Source: Cecembia rubra
GTDB lineage: Bacteria; Bacteroidota; Bacteroidia; Cytophagales; Cyclobacteriaceae
Direction: 5' to 3'
Length of the DNA: 64,000 nt
Assembly (NCBI RefSeq): GCF_003014575.1
Contig: NZ_PYGF01000002.1
Coordinates: 291,850-355,849, forward strand
Translations under genes and position numbers: made by a program
Part shown: piece by piece, positions 1 through 7,680 of the stretch
Layout: every line of letters begins with the position of its first letter
Numbering within the stretch: the first letter of the stretch is position 1
The notes under the pieces: generated by a model
What the model saw: only the letters and a program-made list of their open reading frames with translations
Database searches by the model: none
Told to the model about the DNA's origin: nothing

Positions 1-1151
1 GGTCCAAATTCGGTATAACCATCATTCATGTAAAGTTTGGGCATCAATGGGGAACTGTCATTGATATTGGTAGCAATGACACCGTTTTCTCCTATAATAA
101 GCACCCCGTTAGCTGAATTTGTTCCTCCCATATCATGGTCAGCAGGAATGGCATCCGGTCTTGAAGGACGGATACCACCATCGCTCCAGGTCATCTCTAT
201 AGGAGATCTGCTTTTGTCAGTGGCCGCAAAATTAATGGTAATGAAAGAAGAAGCCGGGCAGCCCTCTGGGTGATAATCAGGGGTCCACATTTTGGTAAAT
301 ACTGTTCCAACACTACATTCCGCAGCTGTAGGGTAATGTAGGCCTAGGGTTCGGAAGGGTATGTCAATCAAATGGCATCCCACATCACCCAATGCACCGG
401 TACCATAATCCCACCAACCTCTCCAATTGAATGGATGTAAGTTAGGTGTAAATGGTATTTCAGGAGCCGGACCTAACCACAAATCCCAGTTTAAGGCACT
501 TGGTTTTTGGCCAGGATCGGGTTGGGGGAATGCAAAGCCCTGAGGCCATACAGGCCTATTGGTCCAGATTTGAACTTTGGATATTTTGCCTAATTTCCCG
601 CTGTCCACCCATTTTTGTACCATGCCCAAAAGAGGATTGGAGGCCCCCTGGTTACCCATTTGGGTGACGACCTTTTTGTCTCTTGCCATTTCAGTGAGCA
701 TCCTGGCCTCCCTGATATTATGGGTCAAAGGTTTTTGTACATAGACGTGCTTACCTCTTTCCATAGCATATTTGGCAGCAGGACCATGCACATGGTCCGG
801 TGTAGAGATGGTCACTGCATCTATATCTTTTTCCTTATCGAGCATTTCTCTGTAGTCTGCATAGAGTTTGGCTTTTGGGAAATTTTCAATGGACTGCTTG
901 GCTGAACCGGAAAAATCCACATCGCATAAAGCTACGACTCTTTCTCTCCCATTGACGGAAGCATTCTTGATATCGGATATACCTTTGCCTCCGGCACCTA
1001 TTGCTGCAAGATTTAACTGGTCAGAAGGAGCAGTGAATCCTACACCGCCCAATACATGTCTGGGTACAATAAAAATAGAAGATGCAATGGCTGCATTTTT
1101 GATAAATTCACGCCTTGAATTCCCGGAATTTTCGCTTTTTGAGGGTTTCAT
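1..1151 (-). CDS. Gfo/Idh/MocA family oxidoreductase, secreted (partial)
   Basis: The reading frame starts with ATG at 1151 and runs off the left edge of the window, so only about 383 N-terminal residues are visible. The N-terminus has a twin-arginine signal (SRREFIKNAAIASSIF), so the protein is probably exported folded. A Rossmann nucleotide-binding motif follows (AAIGAGGKG), then STPDHVHGPAA and the family signature EKPL-like segment, here VYVQKPLTHN. These features are standard for Gfo/Idh/MocA NAD(P)-dependent sugar dehydrogenases, which act on sugars or sugar derivatives. The substrate cannot be read from the sequence. Tat-exported members are common in sugar-degrading Bacteroidota. Confidence 0.9.
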   Translation of the reverse strand, partial: MKPSKSENSGNSRREFIKNAAIASSIFIVPRHVLGGVGFTAPSDQLNLAAIGAGGKGISDIKNASVNGRERVVALCDVDFSGSAKQSIENFPKAKLYADYREMLDKEKDIDAVTISTPDHVHGPAAKYAMERGKHVYVQKPLTHNIREARMLTEMARDKKVVTQMGNQGASNPLLGMVQKWVDSGKLGKISKVQIWTNRPVWPQGFAFPQPDPGQKPSALNWDLWLGPAPEIPFTPNLHPFNWRGWWDYGTGALGDVGCHLIDIPFRTLGLHYPTAAECSVGTVFTKMWTPDYHPEGCPASSFITINFAATDKSRSPIEMTWSDGGIRPSRPDAIPADHDMGGTNSANGVLIIGENGVIATNINDSSPLMPKLYMNDGYTEFG

Positions 1152-1628
1152 ACTAGGTTAATGGGTTATTGAAAATTTTCAGAAAACCAAGATACACTTT
1201 TTGTTTATTTTCTTGGAATTATTTCGCTTGATTTTTGCTTCAGGCTAAATTAATTCACCTTAACAGATCTATCCATTTCTGTTATCATTTTCTTAATTCA
1301 TTACAACCTTTAGTGGTAAATGGCTTTATTGATTTGTAACTGATCTTTTCAAACAACGACTACCTTTCATTCCTTATTTTGATAGACCTCTCCTGCCGTC
1401 GAGGTGACAAGGATAAGCCTTTTCAGTGCTTAAACCTCTGAGATATTTAACCCTTTTTCTTGGTGCTCTTTGTGTGAGGTTCAAAATACTCACTTAAAAA
1501 AGAACCAAGCCCTTCAAGCCTACAAGTACATCCCACTTGGCTCTTTTTACTTTTGCCTTGGCGCTTTGTTCCTCATTCTCCATTTTTCATTGTATCATCC
1601 TCATTCCTCACTCTTCATTTTCAGCTGT
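1152..1628. other. Intergenic region with GA-rich degenerate repeat
   Basis: This 477-bp stretch has no convincing gene. The left part is AT-rich and carries the promoter region of the oxidoreductase at 1-1151. From about 1460 to 1625 the minus strand is strongly purine-biased. It consists of loosely repeated words such as GAATGAGGA, AAAATGGAGAATGAGG and AAAGAGCACCAAG. This resembles the GA-rich spacer repeats at 21307-21395 and 48028-48080. It could be a decayed dispersed repeat. Confidence 0.5.
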
Positions 1629-2105
1629 CTAAGACTTCTTGGTGAAGATTGCCACAATAGCACTTGTTATTACTCCAGCCACTGGAGCAAAAAGGGTGCT
1701 CTGCATCAGGTAACTGTTGAAATTAAAGAAAGATTCGGCTTCTTCCTGGCTCATTTTGCCCTGACTGACACTGTAAGCGATCATATTGTCAAAATATTCC
1801 GGACTTATCCAATAAGAAGTAATGTATTGGGTGATTGGGGTAAGTATGGTAACAAAAAGCGAAATCCAAATCCCTGTGATAAATCCTTGCAGATAAGTCA
1901 TCTTTCCCTGGTAAAAATTCTTCCTTTTGTCCAACAGTGCTAAAGCATAAATCAAAAAGGCCAAAATGGCCACTCCATTGGTGAATATGGCATGTTTGTC
2001 AATATGGGCATCATGCAGCCCGGTAAGTTTTTCCATAAGCATCCAGGAGAGCTGCATCAGCACAAAGATCAGTGCCCATTTGATTTCGATTTTTAAGTTT
2101 TTCAT
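1629..2105 (-). CDS. DUF4199 family membrane protein
   Basis: A 158-residue integral membrane protein of the DUF4199 type, a family largely restricted to Bacteroidota and without known function. The visible pattern is four hydrophobic segments: near residues 9-24, 43-59, 76-98 (LQGFITGIWISLFVTILTPI) and 137-153. A loop with the acidic stretch SQGKMSQEEAESFFNF lies before the last segment. The length fits the family. The gene lies upstream of GA-rich spacer DNA and 37 bp downstream of another minus-strand membrane protein gene. The family assignment is from the overall sequence pattern. Confidence 0.75.
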   Translation of the reverse strand: MKNLKIEIKWALIFVLMQLSWMLMEKLTGLHDAHIDKHAIFTNGVAILAFLIYALALLDKRKNFYQGKMTYLQGFITGIWISLFVTILTPITQYITSYWISPEYFDNMIAYSVSQGKMSQEEAESFFNFNSYLMQSTLFAPVAGVITSAIVAIFTKKS

Positions 2106-2142
2106 AGTGGGGTTGGGGTTAATTGAGTTTAAGTTATATGCA

Positions 2143-2829
2143 TTAATTGGAGCTTGACGCCAGGTCAGAATAGCCAGCCATCTTTAGGTCATTGAGCAAC
2201 TGAACGATTTTTGGTAGGGAAAATGCAGCACCGTTTTTCCCCAAATTTTCATAGAAAACACGGTCTTTAGGAAACCTCTTGGCTTTCAGGTATTGCCTGA
2301 TGTGACCATCTAAATCCTTGAGCTCTATGTGCAAATCCAAGAGAAGAGAAACCAATTCCGGATGAAGGTAATCTGCATACCTTACATTGAGGATTTTCCA
2401 TACTTCTTCTGCTTTTTCATGAAAGTATTCATAACTGCTTTCTGTGAAAAGTTCAGTTTCGTTGATATGTGCCAAGGTTTCTTCTTTATTAAATTTCGCA
2501 GTTTTGTTCAGAAAATCGGAGCGCACTTCCCGGATATGGGATTGTGTCTTTTTTGCATCTAATCCTTCAGGTATTTGGGGATCAAAATTATAGGCCCGGA
2601 TGGAGATGCCATCCCGAAGCCGATTGACCGTTCTTCCTATAAGATAATTGATGTCCTCCCTAACCCTTTTCCATCTTTTGGTTTTTGACCTTACCAAAAG
2701 CACATCAATGATGAACAAGGTAAATGCTGCCCCGAAGAGTTCAGCGAAGAAATTCATGGCCAGTTCTTCATTGTAATTTCTCCACCACCACAAAAATGCC
2801 ATGCTGCCAAGGATTACCAAGTAAACCAA
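2143..2829 (-). CDS. Hypothetical membrane-anchored protein
   Basis: I do not recognise the family. The longest frame of 228 codons begins with TTG at 2829, just after an upstream stop. An ATG at codon 10 (position 2802) is an equally good start. Two hydrophobic segments lie at the N-terminus (about residues 1-16 and 28-46). A basic patch, RSKTKRWKRVRED, follows, and then about 170 mostly helical, charged residues predicted to be cytoplasmic. The C-terminus is SDLASSSN. The arrangement suggests a small membrane-anchored scaffold or sensor, but no motif supports a specific function. Confidence 0.6.
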   Translation of the reverse strand: MVYLVILGSMAFLWWWRNYNEELAMNFFAELFGAAFTLFIIDVLLVRSKTKRWKRVREDINYLIGRTVNRLRDGISIRAYNFDPQIPEGLDAKKTQSHIREVRSDFLNKTAKFNKEETLAHINETELFTESSYEYFHEKAEEVWKILNVRYADYLHPELVSLLLDLHIELKDLDGHIRQYLKAKRFPKDRVFYENLGKNGAAFSLPKIVQLLNDLKMAGYSDLASSSN

Positions 2830-2915
2830 GATTGGTATTTCCGATTAGATAATTCTCTTCGATAGGTATTTCCGCAGGTTTTTTATGGGCATGATTTTCA
2901 AATTTATTTTGGTTA

Positions 2916-3374
2916 TCAGTTTTCTGTTTTCATATAATCAAAAGCTCCTTTTCGAAGATTGATGCCGTATTCAAGGTAGGCTTTAAGACAGGCCAGAAAA
3001 TTTGCCCAACCAGCTGTATTGTTTTTCAGCCAGTTCAATCCTTCCTCGTTGGCCTCCATTTCTTTTTCTTCCACCTTGACCAAGGTGCTATTCCCTTCAT
3101 TTTTTGGTTCAAGGTAAATATTTACTTCAAGTGGGTGGCTATCGCCATCCCATTCAAAATTGATGGATTCATAAGGTTTTACAAATAAGATTCTGACCGG
3201 GAAACTGCCCGGGAATTCGGGAAACTCCCAATCAAGGGTTTTGCCAGCTTCCATTTTACCTGAACTTTTTGAGATAAAGTAATGGGTCATATGGGCGGGG
3301 TCAATGATTGCCTCAAACACCTCTTTTGGTGTCTTACTGATCTGAAGTGATGTTGAAATCTGAATTTTGGCCAT
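2916..3374 (-). CDS. SRPBCC / AHSA1-like domain protein
   Basis: A 152-residue cytosolic protein starting at ATG 3374 (MAKIQISTSLQI). The frame is open further upstream, but the extension is AT-rich and not conserved-looking. The pattern ISKTPKEVFEAIIDPAHMTHYF near the N-terminus and the C-terminal GWANFLACLKAYLEYG helix are typical of the START/Bet v1-like SRPBCC superfamily (AHSA1, COG3832). These proteins bind hydrophobic ligands or act as Hsp90-like co-chaperones. The ligand is unknown. The gene stands alone between the DUF2911 gene and a membrane protein gene. Confidence 0.8.
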   Translation of the reverse strand: MAKIQISTSLQISKTPKEVFEAIIDPAHMTHYFISKSSGKMEAGKTLDWEFPEFPGSFPVRILFVKPYESINFEWDGDSHPLEVNIYLEPKNEGNSTLVKVEEKEMEANEEGLNWLKNNTAGWANFLACLKAYLEYGINLRKGAFDYMKTEN

Positions 3375-3467
3375 AGGGTGAAAAGCGATGGATTTAAATT
3401 TAAGAAAAAAAATAAAGGTGATAGTCACCCATCACCTTTATTCTTACCCCTAATAATGTGTAATTCT

Positions 3468-4073
3468 TTAAAATGCTGCTTTGAAAGCTTCCATTTTTTG
3501 GTCCACTTGTGTGTCTACCATGAAGGAAACACTTACATTTTCCCAGCTCATGGTTACTTTGGCCATTTTGTTGTTTTCAGCGGAGATGCTGTATTGTAAT
3601 CTTTCCTGAACTGCAGGAAGTTTCTCTGCTTTAACTTTAATAGCAACCACATCGTCTTTTGCCAAGGCTTCTTCATCGATTTTGCCATCTTTCATGTAGG
3701 TGAATACAGAATTGCCTTTTGCATTCAATCTGACAGTCCATTCTCCTGAAGCTTCAGGGGTCATAAAGATAGAATATTTTCCAGCTCTTAGGTTTTTACC
3801 GCCCACGCTGACAGGAGTGCTGAACTCAATCATTGTGGCTGCATTGGCACCTGCTCTCCAGGTCACCCCATATTTTTCGATCTCACCGAAAATTTTTCTG
3901 CCCTTAACAGCAGGGGAGGAATAGTCAATGCTGATTTTGGTGAAACCTACATTCTGTGAAACAAAAGCTGCAGGGCTTGCCGCAGGGGCCTGTAATTGGG
4001 CCATAGATTCCATTTGGATTCCAATTAGGAAAGCAAATAAAATACCGGCAAATAATAAAACTTGTTTTTTCAT
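3468..4073 (-). CDS. DUF2911 family secreted protein
   Basis: 201 residues with a cleavable signal peptide (MKKQVLLFAGILFAFLIGIQ, likely cut after MAQ near residue 26). The mature part carries DUF2911 hallmarks: SIDYSSPAVKGRKIFG, a WRAGANAATMIEFS segment, and the GKYSIFMTP and GEWTVRLN strands. DUF2911 proteins are abundant in Bacteroidota, periplasmic or surface located, and functionally uncharacterised. The length is usual for a single-domain member. No operon partner is obvious; the gene is preceded by a 630-bp gene-poor region. Confidence 0.85.
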   Translation of the reverse strand: MKKQVLLFAGILFAFLIGIQMESMAQLQAPAASPAAFVSQNVGFTKISIDYSSPAVKGRKIFGEIEKYGVTWRAGANAATMIEFSTPVSVGGKNLRAGKYSIFMTPEASGEWTVRLNAKGNSVFTYMKDGKIDEEALAKDDVVAIKVKAEKLPAVQERLQYSISAENNKMAKVTMSWENVSVSFMVDTQVDQKMEAFKAAF

Positions 4074-4705
4074 TGTGATTTGAGTTTATGGGTTTATAAC
4101 ACGCAATTTATAACTTAAATCAGAAAACCTTGTTTCGGATATTTTTGGAGCGGTTAAAATTTTATTGAAAGGGGAATTTCAGACATAAGAAATGATTCTT
4201 TGCAACCTTACAGTTATTGTTAAATTGAAAATTTGATCGTTCATTATAAGGGTTTTACCGGACTCTTTGGCCCGATCCATCATGATAATTCAAATTTCTA
4301 CCCGAAATTTGGTCAGCCAGTAATCATCCACGGGATTATGTGCGCAGTTTTTTTTGGCATGGCTGTGACAGTTAAAGCCATAAAGCAATCATTCGGCTCC
4401 ACCTCTCAAAGAGGGGGAACATGGATGTAATGTTGGTTAACCCAAAAATCAACTAATATTCAAGAACTGTAAAAAAACTTGGCGGTAGACATGTTTTGGT
4501 TTCAACGGGTTCCAATCTGGGATAAGTGATAAAGCGCCATTAGCTTCCAAGGTTATTGAAGAAGATATTAAAGGGAGAGACCAGGCTTGAATTTCCAAAT
4601 AGACGCACGGATAGATGCCTTTAGAAGTAAGAAATGGTTGATCGACTATTTTCAATGTAGTTTTTTCAAAGGATTAATGTTATTTTTCACATTAAATGAT
4701 GATTC
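4074..4705. other. Gene-poor intergenic region
   Basis: This 632-bp stretch holds no gene I can support. Short open frames at 4233-4430 (+) and 4449-4655 (-) have no signal peptide, motif or plausible initiation region. Around 4400-4420 the sequence CACCTCTCAAAGAGGGGGA forms a short hairpin-like word often seen as junk repeat in Bacteroidota. The left end should contain the promoter of the DUF2911 gene, and the right end (about 4660-4700) that of the DUF4349 gene. The middle may be remnant coding DNA, but no parent gene is recognisable. Confidence 0.45.
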
Positions 4706-5554
4706 ATGAAACAGTTATTTTTAATAATTCAACCGGCCATATTTCTGTTTATTGTAGGAGCCTGTCAAAACAGTGGTGATTCCACAGGCCAATTGGTTGA
4801 TTTGGGCAAAGATTTTGAAGAAATGCTAGATGTCCCAACTACTGAACAGCCATCAAATTTTCAGTCAGAAGATTTTGAAAACCCTTTAAGTAATCAAAGG
4901 ATGTTGGTAAAAAGAGGGGCTTTGGAATTTGAGTCCGTACAGCTGGAAAATGACTATCAAAAGATCCGCAATTTCCTTCCCCATTTCAATGCTTATCTGG
5001 AATCGGAGAATTTTAGCAATAATGATTACTCAAGTACTTACCAATTGAGAATCAAAGTTCCGGTAGCCCAATTTGAATCCTTAATGGATACCCTTTCTTC
5101 GGTAGGAAAGAGAACCACCAATAAATCCTCCAATGCTGAGGATGTGACAAGATCTTTCAGGGATCTTAAAGCCACGATTGAAAGCAAAAAGGCTTTGGAA
5201 AACCGTTATAGGGAGTTGTTGAGCAAGGCCACTCAGGTCAAGGACATGTTGGAGATTGAAAGAAATTTAAATGACCTGAGAAATGAAATTGAAGGTTATG
5301 AAGGCCGTTTTAGAACATTGCAAACGGATATCAATTACAGTACTATCAACTTGTATTTCTTCCAGTTAAAGGATCAAAAACAAGGTTTAGAACCTTCATT
5401 TTTCAATAGACTGACTAAGGCTTTCCAAGGAGGGTGGGACCTGTTTATTTGGTTACTGCTTGCCTTAGTAAGGCTTTGGCCAATTGGGGTGCTAGGAGTA
5501 TTTATCTGGATGGCAATTATGATGGTAAAAAGGAAGAATAAATCCAAAATTTGA
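4706..5554 (+). CDS. DUF4349 family lipoprotein with C-terminal membrane segment
   Basis: 282 residues. A lipoprotein signal ends at Cys20 (IVGAC), and an acidic linker follows. The body matches DUF4349: paired strands (RGALEFESVQ, YQLRIKVPVAQFESLMDTLSSVG), then a long coiled-coil helix near residues 150-215 (RSFRDLKATIESKKALENRY, EIERNLNDLRNEIEGYEGR). A strand (STINLYFFQL) leads to a hydrophobic segment at about 242-272 and a basic C-terminus, KRKNKSKI. DUF4349 proteins have no established role; the layout suggests a lipoprotein spanning to the inner membrane. A strong bidirectional terminator follows at 5583-5610. Confidence 0.85.
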   Translation: MKQLFLIIQPAIFLFIVGACQNSGDSTGQLVDLGKDFEEMLDVPTTEQPSNFQSEDFENPLSNQRMLVKRGALEFESVQLENDYQKIRNFLPHFNAYLESENFSNNDYSSTYQLRIKVPVAQFESLMDTLSSVGKRTTNKSSNAEDVTRSFRDLKATIESKKALENRYRELLSKATQVKDMLEIERNLNDLRNEIEGYEGRFRTLQTDINYSTINLYFFQLKDQKQGLEPSFFNRLTKAFQGGWDLFIWLLLALVRLWPIGVLGVFIWMAIMMVKRKNKSKI

Positions 5555-5582
5555 AAAAGGATGGAGTATCCATTTTAATATA

Positions 5583-5610
5583 AAAAGGCTGGTTTTATGA
5601 CCGGCCTTTT
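5583..5610. terminator. Bidirectional intrinsic terminator
   Basis: An 11-bp stem with one G-T pair (5583-5593 with 5600-5610) surrounds a 6-nt loop, TTTATG. The ends are A- and T-rich on both strands. It sits between convergent genes (DUF4349 on plus, HTH regulator on minus), so it can serve both. Confidence 0.85.
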
Positions 5611-5621
5611 CCTTTTTAAAA

Positions 5622-5828
5622 TTATTCATCTATGTATTCCAAAATATCTCCTGGCTGACAATCCAAAGCCTTACATATGGATTCTAAGGTGGTGAACCTG
5701 ACAGCTTTGGCTTTACCTGTCTTTAAAATCGAAAGATTGGAAAGGGTAATATCCACTTTCTCGGAAAGCTCGTTGAGCGACATTTTTCGCTTGGCCATCA
5801 TCACATCCAAATTAACTATTATGGGCAT
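5622..5828 (-). CDS. YozG-like Cro/CI-type HTH regulator
   Basis: A 68-residue single-domain DNA-binding protein. The helix-turn-helix is visible as KMSLNELSEKVDITLSNLSILKTGKAKAVRF, followed by TTLESICKALDCQPGDILEY, the ending typical of the small YozG/XRE_family HTH_26 regulators. It lies 3 bp downstream of a DUF2975 membrane protein gene. In many bacteria these two families form a two-gene unit in which the small HTH protein is thought to repress its own operon. A palindromic site upstream of the pair (6403-6449) is a likely target. Confidence 0.9.
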   Translation of the reverse strand: MPIIVNLDVMMAKRKMSLNELSEKVDITLSNLSILKTGKAKAVRFTTLESICKALDCQPGDILEYIDE

Positions 5829-5831
5829 AGC

Positions 5832-6392
5832 TTATACGGTTAACTCGTTCTCGGACTGGATTTCCACCCCTCTCTTGAAGACTTGGGCTATGGCATAAAT
5901 CAGGGCTCCCAACAATAGGTATTCAAAGGCACCTCCGGTATAAGCCCCCATAGATGGAATATCAAATCCCCGCTTGATCAACCACTTCAAAGATCCTGTT
6001 GTGAGGATGATTAATAGACCTGTTTGGATTGCAATAGATGCAATTTCTGAAATTAGGACGGATACTTCTTTGCTAAAGGGATGATTTAGGTTGATAGTAA
6101 GGAAAATCCTTATCATCAAATAATAGAGATAGGCTTTCAAACAGGCTATTGCCACCAACAAAGATACCAAACCTACATAAAACCAAATTTCCTCGTTTCT
6201 TAAACCATACAAGTTCAATCCTTCATAAAGATCCTGTGATACGATTGGCTTAAAGAAACTGTAAATAGAAGTAAATAACAAAGCACCTGCCTTGATGCAA
6301 AGCCCGATAAATATGGACCAAATCACTACAGTAATCAGCATTAATCCTGGCTGGGTCACCCATTTGTCTTTCCATTGTTCAGTGAGTTTCAT
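5832..6392 (-). CDS. DUF2975 family membrane protein
   Basis: 186 residues with four hydrophobic segments: near 18-40 (LMLITVVIWSIFIGLCIKAG), 71-95, 113-134 (ASIAIQTGLLIILTTGSLKW) and 155-172. This is the DUF2975 pattern, including the conserved amphipathic stretch NHPFSKEVSVLISEIASIA. Function is unknown; the family is always considered together with YozG-type regulators, and the next gene here encodes one. ATG at 6392 is only 11 bp from the first operator-like repeat, so the pair is probably autoregulated. Confidence 0.85.
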   Translation of the reverse strand: MKLTEQWKDKWVTQPGLMLITVVIWSIFIGLCIKAGALLFTSIYSFFKPIVSQDLYEGLNLYGLRNEEIWFYVGLVSLLVAIACLKAYLYYLMIRIFLTINLNHPFSKEVSVLISEIASIAIQTGLLIILTTGSLKWLIKRGFDIPSMGAYTGGAFEYLLLGALIYAIAQVFKRGVEIQSENELTV

Positions 6393-6402
6393 AGCATATA
6401 AA

Positions 6403-6449
6403 TTTATTGTTTTTCAAATGTCAGAAAAAATTTATTGAAAAACAATAAA
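6403..6449. promoter_or_regulatory. Tandem operator-like palindromes upstream of DUF2975/HTH pair
   Basis: Two related elements are seen directly. At 6431-6449 lies a perfect dyad, TTTATTG-AAAAA-CAATAAA (7-bp arms, 5-bp spacer). At 6403-6417 lies TTTATTG-TTTTT-CAA, a similar dyad with a degenerate right end. The two elements are also perfect 15-bp inverted copies of each other (6403-6417 and 6435-6449). They lie 11-57 bp upstream of the first gene, where a repressor would block transcription. The likely ligand is the HTH protein encoded at 5622-5828. Confidence 0.7.
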
Positions 6450-6474
6450 TATATATTGATAAATGAAATTTATT

Positions 6475-7527
6475 TTAACTTCCAGGCTCAACCAAAATTT
6501 CAAAATCATCAAAATTTGCCTTTCCTTTCGTTCGAGGCATCATCACAGCAAATGGAATCATAAAGATGGTTTTTCTGGTGAAGTTGGTAAGTGTTAGTTC
6601 AATCAATTCATTATCTAATTTTCCGTTGATCGGATTCATTTCCGTGCTTAGAAAATGAGATTCAACAGTACTTGCCCCGCCTTGTCCTATTGCGGTTTGA
6701 TACACTCTGAGCGCAATGGCTACTCCGGGACCTTCTAGATTTTCTGAGCTGATTTTTGTCCGAAGCCTGACTGTAGCTCCTTCAGGGATGTTAGGGGCGT
6801 CAATTTGTCTAAATGCATAACCTGTATTTTGACCGGTTCCTTCTGAAGAAATTTGGAAAAATGGATTCCCAGATGCTTCATTTATACCTCCGTTTATTCC
6901 ATAGTTTCCATTGTCACTGGAAAACCTCCACATAGAGTCATTTATGTCTTTTTTAAAAAATACAGGATCTGATTCAAAGTCCTGTCCAAAATCAATACAC
7001 TGTTGATTGGCAGCTAACCTGTCAAATAATTCGTCCAAATAATAACTTCGTAATTCGGGTTCATTTTCTCTGTAAATAAAAAATTGATTAAATGCTTCTG
7101 TCATTAGGGAAAGTGGCTTGCCATCACATTTCAAGGCATTGTCGTGCGGGAGGTTAAAAAAGGCATGACCTATTTCATGAAAAAACAGATTTTCTCTTTC
7201 TAAATCTGTTTTATTTGCCCAATCACAATTGATAGATTTTGAAATAACTACTGTTCTTCTGCCAGTTTGAGGATGTCTGATATATCCGTATCCACAATAA
7301 ACTTCATTTGGAGAAATCCGGATTTCGTCAGTATAGGAAATATCTAAAACCGAAAAATCAAAATTAAACCCTCTCAGTTTGGCTTCATTCTCAAATCTAT
7401 CCAAGAAAATCTTTAGATCAGGGAATTCTTCCTGCTGTGGTGTTGGATTGGGATCTTCATCAGTTTCACAGGCAAGGATACCAAAAATTAGAAATGAGGC
7501 TAGAATAAACTGAGAATAATATTTCAT
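6475..7527 (-). CDS. Putative zinc metallopeptidase lipoprotein
   Basis: 350 residues. A lipoprotein signal ends at Cys20 (FGILAC), followed by a TDEDPNPTPQQEE linker. At residues 117-128 there is a zincin motif, HEIGHAFFNLPH, with His117, Glu118, His121 and a further His at 128. That spacing is one residue longer than the classical metzincin HExxHxxGxxH. The second half (about 185-350) looks like a beta-sandwich, carbohydrate-binding-like domain (SMWRFSSDNGNYGINGG onward, ending FDDFEILVEPGS). I infer an outer-membrane-anchored protease; substrate and exact family are not known. Confidence 0.7.
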   Translation of the reverse strand: MKYYSQFILASFLIFGILACETDEDPNPTPQQEEFPDLKIFLDRFENEAKLRGFNFDFSVLDISYTDEIRISPNEVYCGYGYIRHPQTGRRTVVISKSINCDWANKTDLERENLFFHEIGHAFFNLPHDNALKCDGKPLSLMTEAFNQFFIYRENEPELRSYYLDELFDRLAANQQCIDFGQDFESDPVFFKKDINDSMWRFSSDNGNYGINGGINEASGNPFFQISSEGTGQNTGYAFRQIDAPNIPEGATVRLRTKISSENLEGPGVAIALRVYQTAIGQGGASTVESHFLSTEMNPINGKLDNELIELTLTNFTRKTIFMIPFAVMMPRTKGKANFDDFEILVEPGS

Positions 7528-7615
7528 AGTAAAAAGGATTTAAAATAGGATTTATTGTCTTTACGGAAATAACAATCTATCAGTTCAAAAAAAATGAAAT
7601 ATTATGCAAAAAAAA

Positions 7616-7650
7616 ACGCTTATTCCAAAATTTCATTTTGGAATAAGCGT
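7616..7650 (-). terminator. Terminator of valS
   Basis: A perfect 16-bp stem (7616-7631 with 7635-7650) with a 3-nt loop. On the minus strand a run of nine T residues follows at once. It lies 31 bp past the valS stop and ahead of the peptidase gene. Confidence 0.9.
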
Positions 7651-7680
7651 CAGGTTATTAAGGGATCTCTAAATATAATA

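Noticed and set aside
1470-1943. 157-codon plus-strand frame
   Set aside because: It runs antisense through the DUF4199 gene and GA-rich spacer; the translation has no domain or signal and odd composition.
4449-4655. 68-codon minus-strand frame in a gap
   Set aside because: No motif, no initiation signal and no neighbour; kept only as part of the gap note.
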